From Harmothoe impar (Eukaryota; Annelida; Polychaeta; Phyllodocida; Polynoidae): a DNA stretch of 64,000 nucleotides. Shown here piece after piece: positions 62,600-64,000 of the stretch. Made by a program: the position numbers and the translations under genes. The stretch is from NCBI GenBank assembly GCA_947462335.1, contig OX381720.1, positions 47,976,981 to 48,040,980 of the forward strand, in the 5' to 3' direction. The notes under the pieces were generated by a model. The model made no database searches. It was not told the DNA's origin and saw nothing but the letters and a program-made list of their open reading frames with translations. Numbering within the stretch: the stretch's first letter is position 1; each line of letters starts with the position of its first letter.

Positions 62600-62811
62600 G
62601 TATAAATATATATATATATATATACACATTTATGTATATATTGCTCACCTTAAGATTCTTCCACTGAATGCGTCCAATGCACCTTCCAGCGTTCCTCCAA
62701 GCCTGTCTCGCTGCGAACTCCAGCTCCTCGGTGGTGTGTACATAAGTTCCAGTACTCTCCAGGCAGGTCTCCACCTCTACAAGCCGCGCTAGTTGCTCAG
62801 CACTGTCCGTC
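23873..62811 (-). CDS. NOS: Nitric oxide synthase gene, 20 internal exons, both ends incomplete
   Basis: NOS oxidises L-arginine to citrulline and nitric oxide, using NADPH, FAD, FMN, heme and tetrahydrobiopterin. Twenty exons with matched phases give 984 uninterrupted codons: oxygenase core (heme Cys in GRCIGRIQW, arginine site in GWYMGTEIG, pterin/dimer region in [10 protein letters not shown]), a basic amphipathic calmodulin-binding stretch, FMN domain ([20 protein letters not shown]), FAD domain (RKYSIS) and NADPH domain ([16 protein letters not shown]). The FMN autoinhibitory insert of neuronal/endothelial NOS is absent, as in inducible NOS. The N-terminal zinc-cysteine region lies beyond the window, and the terminal EDIFG-type exon was not found. 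Introns hold many transposons, including a 7.2 kb one. Whether it is one of several paralogues cannot be told from this window. Confidence 0.95.
24443..24587. mobile_element. Short hAT-like MITE (CAGGGGCGGATCCAG ends)
   Basis: The ends CAGGGGCGGATCCAG and CTGGATTCGCCCCTG are inverted, and TGATG flanks both sides. 145 bp, no coding capacity. It lies in the NOS intron between the last two exons. A fragment of a similar end is at 22,860-22,895, and a GGATCCGCCACTG end is at 53,220. Confidence 0.82.
24653..24789 (-). CDS. NOS: NOS exon (NADPH domain)
   Basis: It encodes [20 protein letters not shown] and [15 protein letters not shown], matching the VFGCRQ...YREE and TAYSRE segments of animal NOS that bind the NADPH 2'-phosphate region. 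Acceptor CCCCAG, donor GTGAAT. Enters in phase 1 and ends on a codon boundary. Confidence 0.94.
25340..26005 (+). mobile_element. Probable solo LTR
   Basis: A block of about 650 bp has the layout of a retroviral-type LTR: G/C-rich start TGTTGTGGCGTATCCGGGCC, a TATATAAA box at 25,582-25,589, then 400 bp to an AATAAA signal at 25,978. It ends near TTTCTGAACA. No primer binding site, gag or pol follows, so it would be a solo LTR in a NOS intron. No clear target duplication was found, so both boundaries are uncertain. Confidence 0.5.
26338..26480 (-). CDS. NOS: NOS exon (NADPH pyrophosphate loop)
   Basis: It encodes [20 protein letters not shown] followed by [14 protein letters not shown], aligning with the family GPGTGIAPFRSFWQQR loop. 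The usual GPG is AQG here and A is S after GI. The key TG and PFRSFW are kept. Acceptor ATCCAG, donor GTACAT (weak). Phases match both neighbours. Confidence 0.93.
26748..27055 (-). CDS. NOS: NOS exon (FAD-binding segment)
   Basis: 102 codons with [20 protein letters not shown] (family LQPRYYSISSSP), the R-x-Y-S motif that contacts FAD, then [14 protein letters not shown] and [13 protein letters not shown] (family HHGVCSSWL, where the usual Cys is Ala). Donor GTAAGT. The acceptor is probably AAAG|GAG; GGAG|ATG is an in-frame alternative. Confidence 0.93.
27256..27300 (-). CDS. NOS: NOS small exon
   Basis: 15 codons, [15 protein letters not shown], between a TTCCTTTAG acceptor and a GTATGT donor, in frame with both neighbours. 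It sits in the connecting domain between the FAD lobes. Identification rests on splice fit and context, since this region is poorly conserved in the family. Confidence 0.78.
27380..27970. repeat. Possible element rich in ACACACTTTT motifs
   Basis: AAAACACACTTTGAAATG and AACACACTTTTGAAAAAGTGTG occur at opposite ends of a 590 bp A/T-rich stretch, suggesting a degenerate inverted-repeat element in a NOS intron. Boundaries are unclear. Confidence 0.35.
28211..28444. mobile_element. MITE, GGTTTGTTTCAGGT family (copy 3)
   Basis: It begins TTAGGCCAAAAAAAGGTTTG, then TTTCAGGTCACCCGACCG. It ends ATGTTACCTGAAACAAACC, TTTTTTTGGCCTTAG. 234 bp, inverted ends, no coding capacity. In the 7.8 kb NOS intron between 27,300 and 35,115. 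Confidence 0.9.
28660..28790. repeat. G-tract element with TGACGTCA palindromes (partial)
   Basis: GGGGCTGTCCATAAATGAGG, then G-tracts separated by CATGACCAAACATGACAAGG, ending with GCATGACGTCATGTTTG. Related to the longer copy at 30,330-30,685. Confidence 0.6.
29380..29670. repeat. Foldback repeat, second copy, hairpin 29,412-29,506
   Basis: CTGGGTTATTTCACGAGTTG is followed by CAACAAGTGAAATAACCCAG, with the flanking segment CAAATGTAAACAAACCGCCG as in the copy at 17,190-17,470. Confidence 0.8.
30330..30685. repeat. G-tract element, long copy
   Basis: It contains TGCATGACGTCATATTTTTA, CATGACAAGGGGGGG, GCATGACGTCATTTACGGAC and, in the second half, GCGCGGGCTTTTTGGCTCAA, which is the inverse of the core of the 13,627 element. 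It ends TCACTCCCTTATG. Two element types may be fused here. Confidence 0.6.
32190..33330 (-). pseudogene. Degenerate non-LTR retrotransposon (endonuclease and RT fragments)
   Basis: Read on the minus strand, the 5' part shows endonuclease-like pieces ([42 protein letters not shown]). The 3' part shows RT thumb pieces ([32 protein letters not shown]). Stops and shifts break it throughout, and most of the RT is missing. It is a dead LINE in the large NOS intron, sense-oriented with the gene. Confidence 0.75.
33382..33645 (+). pseudogene. Non-LTR retrotransposon RT C-terminal fragment
   Basis: The 87-codon frame contains [20 protein letters not shown] and [14 protein letters not shown], the typical C-terminus of LINE ORF2 in invertebrates. 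It abuts the minus-strand LINE remnant head to head, so this is a separate insertion. No upstream RT domain. Confidence 0.75.
33711..33952. mobile_element. MITE with TACTGTAAAACCTCGCGTA ends
   Basis: The left end TACTGTAAAACCTCGCGTAT is mirrored at the right by TACGCGAGGTTTTACAGTA. The interior repeats TATAAGCCGCA-like motifs and has an (AT)n run near 33,858-33,878. It follows the LINE fragment by 66 bp. Confidence 0.88.
34397..34590. mobile_element. Degenerate MITE related to the 33,711 element
   Basis: It begins ACTGTAAAGCCTCACGTATA and ends CGCATACTTTACGGTA, with three TATAAGCCGCACC-like motifs inside. The right end is decayed. Confidence 0.7.
35115..35308 (-). CDS. NOS: NOS exon (reductase connecting domain)
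   Basis: It encodes [29 protein letters not shown] and further, matching the W-x-D-E-R-L-P-P-C-T-L-x-Q-A-L-T-Y-F-L-D-I pattern of NOS. Acceptor TGTAAG. The donor is GTGAGT after LLNR; an alternative GTGAGC donor 39 nt earlier would remove 13 residues and keep frame. Confidence 0.93.
36394..36536. repeat. Foldback sequence
   Basis: CAATTGATATTTTCCCTTTACC and its inverse near 36,514-36,535 form a hairpin of about 22 bp arms around a 100 bp loop. In the NOS intron between 35,308 and 37,945. Probably a small inverted-repeat element. Confidence 0.55.
36731..36805 (+). repeat. tRNA-derived SINE head
   Basis: AGAGCCCCAGTAGAGTAAGG (A-box-like) and CTGGGTTCAAGCCCCGGTC (B-box-like, with a T-arm stem) are spaced as in a tRNA. 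The acceptor and anticodon arms do not fold convincingly. I take this as the RNA polymerase III promoter head of a SINE and not a tRNA gene. Confidence 0.55.
37040..37215. mobile_element. Partial MITE, GTCAAATCCCACAAC family
   Basis: GCTGTCAAATCCCACAACAT at the left matches the family B end. The interior GATATTTTCTTTTGATTCTG piece resembles the internal region of the copy at 21,372. The right terminus is lost. Confidence 0.5.
37736..37970 (-). repeat. Tandem array of a NOS exon end plus 5' splice site, 40 bp unit, 6 copies
   Basis: The unit on the minus strand is CTCATGCTGCAAGTCTTTG followed by the donor GTAAGTGTAAAG and TATGTGCCG. Donors fall exactly 40 bp apart, with GTAAGT first bases near 37,944, 37,904, 37,864, 37,824, 37,784 and 37,744. 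The copy at 37,944 is contiguous with the real exon. Forty is not a multiple of three and a TAA arises in the second unit, so only the exon-proximal donor keeps the NOS frame. Confidence 0.95.
37945..38123 (-). CDS. NOS: NOS exon (FAD domain start)
   Basis: It encodes [20 protein letters not shown], then [20 protein letters not shown] and [20 protein letters not shown]. The family motif is Y-x-P-G-D-H-L-G-V; here it reads FEPCDHLQI, so both glycines are replaced. Acceptor CAACCAG, donor GTAAGT, the first of six tandem donors. Confidence 0.94.
38729..38807 (-). CDS. NOS: NOS exon (FMN/FAD hinge)
   Basis: It encodes [20 protein letters not shown], then QGKGT, corresponding to the LSNVHKKRVSAARLLSRQNL stretch of vertebrate NOS. 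The KRV is kept, but the QNLQSPxSSRST segment is shortened. Acceptor TTTTTAG, donor GTAAGT; phases match on both sides. Confidence 0.88.
39220..39596. mobile_element. MITE with CTTAAAGTGACATGGTCCGAT ends
   Basis: The left CTTAAAGTGACATGGTCCGA and right TCGGATCATGTCACTTTAAG ends are inverted with one mismatch. 377 bp. It sits about 100 bp downstream of the donor of the exon ending at 39,700. Confidence 0.88.
39700..39787 (-). CDS. NOS: NOS exon (divergent hinge segment)
   Basis: It encodes [20 protein letters not shown], then NGQTSSTSR. It has a TTTCAG acceptor and a GTAAGT donor, and its phases are exactly those needed to join 40,732 to 38,807. Residue similarity to other NOS proteins is weak here, as this linker varies between species. 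I infer it is real from splice and phase fit. Confidence 0.68.
40732..40906 (-). CDS. NOS: NOS exon (FMN domain, second half)
   Basis: It encodes [20 protein letters not shown], then [20 protein letters not shown] and [16 protein letters not shown], matching family FSVFGLGSRAYPHFCAFGHA and GQEEAFRTWAKKVF. The FMN-contacting GLGS is ALGS. Acceptor CCTGCAG, donor GTACCA. Confidence 0.95.
41412..41467 (-). CDS. NOS: NOS exon (FMN domain, replaces the autoinhibitory insert)
   Basis: It encodes [18 protein letters not shown]. In neuronal and endothelial NOS this position carries an autoinhibitory loop of about 40-50 residues. Here only a short linker joins PPENG to YAVLALGS, the same length as in inducible NOS. 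Acceptor TTCTGCAG, donor GTGAGT; ends in phase 2. Confidence 0.9.
41569..42063. mobile_element. MITE, GCCAAACTCCACAGTACGATTTA family, full copy
   Basis: The left end AGCCAAACTCCACAGTACGA is followed by TTTATGGGCTTGAAACCTCT. The right end TAAATCGTACCATGGAGTTT, then GGC, is its inverse. The interior contains GGGGGTTACTTCACAGT and GTAAACAGCAGAGATT. The same termini bound the 7.2 kb element at 47,641-54,826. Confidence 0.87.
42480..42835. mobile_element. Partial MITE, GCCAAACTCC family
   Basis: The interior of the family is recognisable (GTTGGGGGAGTTACTTCACA, then GTAAACCGCAGATATTTCAG and AAATGTCTTCAATTTCCCTA). The terminal sequence is missing on both sides. It abuts the tRNA-derived composite at 42,840. 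Confidence 0.75.
42840..43505 (+). repeat. tRNA-Ala-derived composite repeat (plus copy)
   Basis: A 660 bp unit runs from AGAGAAACAGTGTCCCTCAC, through the body segment CGAGCGCGCTCGATGAAAAT, to a tRNA-like head, and ends with the same GAAAAACCGTGTCCCTCAT end sequence. Homologous to 61,705-62,463 in inverse orientation. It ends about 35 bp past the donor of the NOS exon at 43,540. Confidence 0.85.
43394..43465 (+). repeat. tRNA-Ala-like sequence (anticodon GGC) in the composite repeat
   Basis: GGGGATGTAGCTCGGTGGTA to GTCCCACTGTCTCCA forms a 7 bp acceptor stem with wobbles, a D-arm, an anticodon loop TTGGCAA and a T-arm. It is the tRNA head of a repeat family and sits within repeat homology on both sides. 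It is therefore probably a SINE promoter and not a working tRNA gene. Confidence 0.7.
43540..43644 (-). CDS. NOS: NOS exon (FMN domain)
   Basis: It encodes [20 protein letters not shown], then [15 protein letters not shown], the conserved STFGNGDPPENG FMN loop. Acceptor CACCAG, donor CGT|GTGAGT chosen over C|GTGTGA because it keeps frame with the next exon (KFWS). Preceded by the 11.2 kb intron that holds the large transposon. Confidence 0.95.
43700..44740. other. NOS intron DNA, no element recognised
   Basis: A/T-rich, with no exon or element ends that I can support. A segment near 44,220-44,410 repeats TTTTC(T)GGCCCTTT and its inverse CCAAAGGCCCAAAA, suggesting a decayed foldback. Confidence 0.4.
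44741..45691. mobile_element. Element built on the TTTCCGTCTCGGAATCACC palindrome
   Basis: The left end is a 40 bp hairpin at 44,743-44,782 (TTCCGTCTCGGAATCGCC and its inverse). The motif GGTGATTCCGAGACGGAA recurs at 45,112 and 45,309, and the right end at 45,670 is TTTTCCGTCTCGGAATCACC. Between them lie two diverged tandem units of about 180-190 bp (44,995-45,320). No coding capacity. Confidence 0.72.
46694..46985. mobile_element. MITE with GGTCAGAGACGGCACCT iterons
   Basis: The ends AAGGCTGTGTCTCATGAACT and its inverse (AGTTTGTGAGACACTGCCTT) frame 292 bp. Inside, ACCTGGTCAGAGACGGC-like iterons occur about four times at 17-18 bp spacing on the right and twice in inverse on the left. A degraded relative lies at 56,178-56,285. 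Confidence 0.85.
47239..47380. mobile_element. Short foldback MITE (TACTGTAAAAA ends)
   Basis: The ends TACTGTAAAAATA and TATTTTTTACAGTA are inverted. 142 bp with an inner palindrome GGCATTCACTGATGCC. In the large NOS intron. Confidence 0.8.
47387..47640. mobile_element. Partial MITE, GCCAAACTCC family
   Basis: It starts AGCCAAACTCCACAATACGA and continues as related sequence (CCAAATCGCAGAGATTTACC) up to the start of the 7.2 kb element. Either a separate truncated copy or a duplicated outer end of the large element. Confidence 0.65.
47896..48350. repeat. Left subterminal repeats with X-box-like palindromes
   Basis: Units of about 150 bp carry CCCCCCTAA...CCCCAAGGA and GTTGCCTAGCAAC. The 13 bp palindrome at 47,981, 48,134 and 48,279 fits the RFX X-box consensus GTNRCC(N)RGYAAC exactly. 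It probably marks transposase or host-factor binding within the element. Confidence 0.75.
48430..53652 (+). pseudogene. Decayed gene of an invertebrate CXC/EADT protein family, within the 7.2 kb element
   Basis: I recognise an abundant but uncharacterised family of large proteins from cnidarian, mollusc and other invertebrate genomes. Pieces in order: N-terminal Cys/His segment ([14 protein letters not shown]), QITINNPSDL-type middle, [20 protein letters not shown] and [20 protein letters not shown] (50,505-51,191), [13 protein letters not shown] and [20 protein letters not shown] (51,278-51,868), EEADT then a frameshift before [26 protein letters not shown], and a C-terminal CXC cysteine cluster ([20 protein letters not shown], 53,519-53,615). 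In-frame stops, shifts and a 1 kb insertion at 52,181 break it into at least eight pieces. It runs antisense to NOS. Function unknown. Confidence 0.82.
52181..53231. mobile_element. 1.05 kb element inserted in the CXC pseudogene
   Basis: TAATGC stands on both sides (52,175-52,180 and 53,232-53,237), and the CXC protein reading resumes across it, so this is an insertion with a target duplication of at least 6 bp. The interior has CTGGCCCTTTCTGACC repeats (52,310-52,700), three units of the 115 bp satellite also seen at 18,757-19,290, and the end CCTGGATCCGCCACTG. Confidence 0.85.
54230..54564. repeat. Right subterminal repeats of the 7.2 kb element
   Basis: Two units of about 140-150 bp carry GTTGCTAGGCAAAT, CCAAT-like and CCTTGGGTATGATTTAGGGG motifs, the inverse of the left subterminal units. 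The X-box-like palindromes are imperfect here (GTTGCTAAGCAAC and GTTGCTAGGCAAAT). Confidence 0.72.
54862..55110 (-). CDS. NOS: NOS exon (calmodulin-binding helix and FMN phosphate loop)
   Basis: 83 codons: [16 protein letters not shown] closes the oxygenase domain. [20 protein letters not shown], then [14 protein letters not shown], is a basic amphipathic stretch at the position of the calmodulin-binding site. [20 protein letters not shown] is the FMN phosphate loop. TTCAG acceptor; the donor GTAAAA is weak. The large transposon begins about 33 bp into the following intron. Confidence 0.95.
55600..56150. repeat. Palindromic GACTCCCTTT/AAGGGAGTC segments
   Basis: ACTCCCTTTCCCCCAGGGGAGT near 55,640, GACCCTCTCTACAGAGGGAGTC near 56,063 and GACTCCCTTTCTGAAGGGAGT near 56,111 are short hairpins, suggesting a decayed foldback element in a NOS intron. 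Confidence 0.5.
56178..56460. repeat. Fragments of two MITE families
   Basis: GTCAAAGATGGCAACCGGTC-type iterons and a GGTGAGACACAGCCG end resemble the 46,694 element. The segment ending GCGTTGTGAGATTTGACCTT (56,434-56,453) is a right end of the family at 21,372. Confidence 0.6.
56494..56688 (-). CDS. NOS: NOS exon (pterin and dimer-interface region)
   Basis: It encodes [40 protein letters not shown] and [20 protein letters not shown], almost unchanged from the family ([46 protein letters not shown]). It contains the Trp that stacks on tetrahydrobiopterin. Acceptor GACAAG, donor GTATTG. Confidence 0.97.
56922..57023 (-). CDS. NOS: NOS exon (oxygenase domain)
   Basis: It encodes [20 protein letters not shown], then [14 protein letters not shown], matching family MNLDMRKTSSLWKDQALVEI and NIAVLYSFQ. 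Acceptor ACCAACAG, donor GTACGC. 34 codons on codon boundaries at both ends. Confidence 0.95.
57198..57372 (-). CDS. NOS: NOS exon (arginine-binding site)
   Basis: It encodes [40 protein letters not shown] and [18 protein letters not shown]. The Glu in GTEIG binds the guanidinium of arginine in all NOS enzymes, and the neighbouring Trp-Tyr-Met is invariant. Acceptor CTTGCAG, donor GTCAGT. Confidence 0.97.
57475..57935 (+). pseudogene. Non-LTR retrotransposon RT 3' fragment
   Basis: The frame holds [40 protein letters not shown] and [17 protein letters not shown], the C-terminal thumb region of Jockey/CR1-type elements, then frameshifts. It lies in the NOS intron about 100 bp upstream of the exon at 57,372, antisense to the gene. 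Confidence 0.8.
58517..59010. mobile_element. MITE, AAGGTCAAATCCCACAACGC family (copy 2)
   Basis: It starts AAAGGTCAAATCCCACAACG and ends CGTTGTGGGATTTGACCTTA. The interior closely matches the copy at 21,372 (TTGCCCCATGATCTTATGCC-like and GGAGTGTCCCCCCTATATAA). The right end lies 34 bp from the donor of the NOS exon at 59,045. Confidence 0.9.
59045..59184 (-). CDS. NOS: NOS exon (oxygenase domain)
   Basis: It encodes [20 protein letters not shown], then [20 protein letters not shown] and VQLRHP, matching family [20 protein letters not shown] and FQIPPELVLEVPIRHP. Acceptor TTCCCAG, donor GTAAGT; ends in phase 2. Confidence 0.96.
59406..59541 (-). CDS. NOS: NOS exon (oxygenase domain)
   Basis: It encodes [20 protein letters not shown], then [20 protein letters not shown] and VDLTQ, matching [20 protein letters not shown] and LIRYAGYKQPDGSTLGDPAN. 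Acceptor TTTTTCAG, donor GTAATT; enters in phase 2. Confidence 0.96.
60054..60145 (-). CDS. NOS: NOS exon (oxygenase domain)
   Basis: It encodes [20 protein letters not shown], then [11 protein letters not shown], matching family VFDARDCTTAHGMFNYICNH and VKYATNKGNLR. Acceptor CTTGCAG, donor GTAATC; ends in phase 2 inside the Arg codon. Confidence 0.95.
60590..60992. mobile_element. Element with CCCGGGGGGGCACT ends and an internal minisatellite
   Basis: The left end GCCCGGGGGGGCACTCAATT and right end ACTAAGTGCCCCCCCCGGGG are inverted, as are TGTCCGGCTGGAC and GCCAGCCGGACAC just inside. Between them about eight degenerate units of 30-36 bp (CCCTTGCCTAGGGAAATTTT-like) are strung head to tail. 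Confidence 0.82.
61040..61274. repeat. 235 bp near-perfect palindrome
   Basis: The left arm (TAAGCCCAAAAACCACGGCG, ACAAGAACCTGCGTTAAAAC, GGTAACGCCCCTTTGCCGCC) is inverted on the right arm (GGCGGCAAAGGGGCGTTACC, GTTTTAACGCAGGTTCTTGT, CGCCGTGGATTTAGGGCTTA). CG-rich, unlike its A/T-rich surroundings. Probably a foldback MITE in the NOS intron. Confidence 0.85.
61657..61700. repeat. (TA)n microsatellite
   Basis: About 22 TA dinucleotides directly next to the end of the tRNA-derived composite repeat. Confidence 0.95.
61705..62463 (-). repeat. tRNA-Ala-derived composite repeat, one and a half units (minus copy)
   Basis: Reading the minus strand there are two tRNA-like heads, 62,342-62,295 and 61,769-61,722, separated by a body of about 530 bp (CGAGCGCGCTCGATGAAAAT, CAACTGCTTGATAAGGCCCC) homologous to 42,840-43,390. 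Both heads have GGGGATGTAGC... and GGTTCRAGTCCC but lack the anticodon arm, giving 48 nt instead of 72. Confidence 0.82.
62465..62632. repeat. (CA)n and (TA)n microsatellites
   Basis: ACACAC near 62,467-62,493 is followed by a long interrupted TA run, 62,517-62,632. It begins about 17-20 bp downstream of the donor of the NOS exon ending at 62,649, so length change here could affect splicing. The long open frames across it are artefacts of the dinucleotide repeat. Confidence 0.93.
62649..62811 (-). CDS. NOS: NOS exon (heme-thiolate cysteine), first in the window
   Basis: It encodes [40 protein letters not shown] and [14 protein letters not shown]. The Cys of RCIGRIQW is the proximal heme ligand of NOS, the defining residue of the oxygenase domain. 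Acceptor ATACAG, donor GTGAGC. It enters in phase 1, so at least one more exon lies to the right of the window. Confidence 0.97.
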
Positions 62812-62937
62812 CTGTATCAACAATACCACCAGGAATCAATTCCTTTTTAAAGGCGAATTTCAGCATCTAAATCCTGGGTGTGAGGAAGGAACAGACCACC
62901 CTTCGCTCCCGACTCCCCACCCCCTATCTTGTGTTCT

Positions 62938-63706
62938 TATGGCCAAACTCCACAGTACGATTTAAGGGACTGAAACCTCTGCGGTTTGTTACAATAGCAA
63001 GGTCAGGTTGTTGCTGGTATGACAGCAAAGGTGCTCAGAATACATTTGCTCAAATCCCACGTTGCAATTTATGATGGAAAGTTTCTGCAATTATTGATTT
63101 TGTTGCGATAAAGGGACCTCCCTCTGAATTTCAACAGATGTAAGTAGGACAGAGAGCTATAACTGCTAAGGCCAAATAAAAAAAAAGTTTTGTTTCAGGT
63201 AACATGGGATGAAACTCTAGGGTCGGTAGGTCGGATTTTTTTTTTTTTACATAACCCTAAAATTGACCCAAAAAAGTATGAAAATGGGAAGATTTTTTTC
63301 AAAACTTTTGAAAACCTAAAATTTTCCCCCCAAAAGTGTAGAAATATAAAAGTTTCTTCAAAATTGCATAAAAAAACGTAGGGTCGGCCCTGTTTACATA
63401 GGGTCGGTCGGGTGACCTGAAACAAACCTTTTTTTTTTTTTGGCCAAAGAATCTGTTGCGATTTGACTTTCTACTAACATCTACAGATTTAGATGTTTTT
63501 CCTTGCTTAAGGCCAAATCTGTAAACCGCAGAGATTTCAGGACATTGCAGGGAAAACTATCTAATTCTTTTGATATTGGATATATTCCAAATCGCAATAC
63601 TTTGACAAGGAGTCTTAGCCGATAATGCTTTGCAAAAGAACAGTAAGCCCTTCCAAAACGCCAATATGTCTTCAATTTACAGAAACGCAGAGGTTTTCCT
63701 ACTTAA
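62938..63706. mobile_element. MITE, GCCAAACTCC family, split by a younger MITE
   Basis: It starts TGGCCAAACTCCACAGTACG and resumes after 63,446 with family interior (GTAAACCGCAGAGATTTCAG, AATATGTCTTCAATTTACAG). The GGTTTGTTTCAGGT element at 63,167-63,446 is inserted in it. Confidence 0.8.
63167..63446. mobile_element. MITE, GGTTTGTTTCAGGT family (copy 4), nested
   Basis: It begins TAAGGCCAAATAAAA, then GTTTTGTTTCAGGTAAC. It ends GGTGACCTGAAACAAACC, T run, GGCCAAA. Very similar to the copy at 22,402, including ACATAACCCTAAAATTGACC. Inserted into an older MITE, so this family moved more recently. Confidence 0.88.
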
Positions 63707-63708
63707 GG

Positions 63709-64000
63709 TTGGTCGATACTCTTAACTTTTTATCCGTGAAATTTCTTGTTTTTTTTTCCCCAGGGGGTAGCTTATATCATTTAGAAATGTAAAAGGTAAA
63801 AAAAATGGGGTGGTCCCGAGCTCTTTACTTTTTAGTTTTAGATTTTTGAAAAAAAAAAGTATTCTCTATTTTTGCTAAAAAATGCCAAAAAATGGGAAAT
63901 TTTCATGATTTTTTCTTAGTAAACCACTGCCCACAATAATCTTGTATTGCACATGAATAATCCTAGGTTATGTCCTCTTATGGGAAAAATAAAATTATGG
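63709..64000. mobile_element. Left part of a second GGTTGATCGCTACTC TIR element
   Basis: AAGGTTGGTCGATACTCTTA, then GTCCCGAGCTCTTTAC match the start of the 16,597-17,672 element. It runs past the window edge. Confidence 0.78.

Noticed and set aside
62439..62774. 111-codon minus-strand frame with a long Ile/Tyr tract
   Set aside because: Only the first part is the NOS exon. The rest is read through the donor into a (TA)n microsatellite.

Overview
The window is nuclear DNA from an animal, most likely a marine invertebrate; I cannot fix the phylum from the sequence. It has spliced genes with GT-AG introns, animal-type protein families (nitric oxide synthase and clathrin heavy chain), simple repeats, tRNA-derived repeats, non-LTR retrotransposon scraps and a very high density of short inverted-repeat elements (MITEs). 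Two host genes are supported, both on the minus strand. Most of the remaining sequence is intron or intergenic DNA packed with repeats.

Nitric oxide synthase (NOS), 62,811 down to 23,873, minus strand. I assembled 20 consecutive exons with matching splice phases and no stop, 2,953 nt or 984 whole codons. They run from the heme-thiolate motif of the oxygenase domain, through a basic calmodulin-binding helix and the FMN domain, to the FAD/NADPH reductase domain. The FMN domain lacks the 40-50 residue autoinhibitory insert of the calcium-dependent vertebrate enzymes and so resembles inducible NOS. The N-terminus lies beyond the right edge. The last C-terminal exon was not found.

Clathrin heavy chain, 12,641 down to 10,940, minus strand. 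Exon 1 (start codon) and exon 2 are nearly identical to the animal consensus. A promoter-like segment with YY1 and CCAAT motifs lies just upstream. The rest of the gene must lie left of the window, so intron 2 is at least 10.9 kb. NOS lies upstream of it in the same orientation, with about 11 kb of repeats between the last recognised NOS exon and the clathrin start codon.

Mobile DNA. NOS intron 8 holds a 7.2 kb element (47,641-54,826) with roughly 255 bp terminal inverted repeats, subterminal repeats containing X-box-like palindromes, and a decayed gene of an abundant, uncharacterised invertebrate family ending in a TSO1/tesmin-like CXC cysteine motif. Its termini match those of a MITE family found elsewhere in the window, so it may be that family's long or autonomous form. 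Other mobile DNA includes four non-LTR reverse transcriptase fragments, a probable solo LTR, tRNA-Ala-derived composite repeats and more than 20 MITEs.

Most unusual observation. At two different NOS exons the exon 3' end plus its 5' splice site has been amplified in tandem: 15 copies of a 42 bp unit at 23,057-23,890 and 6 copies of a 40 bp unit at 37,736-37,970. The first array stays open in frame for nine extra copies, so a choice of donor or intron retention would add multiples of a 14-residue repeat. The second array is out of frame and only its exon-proximal donor is productive.
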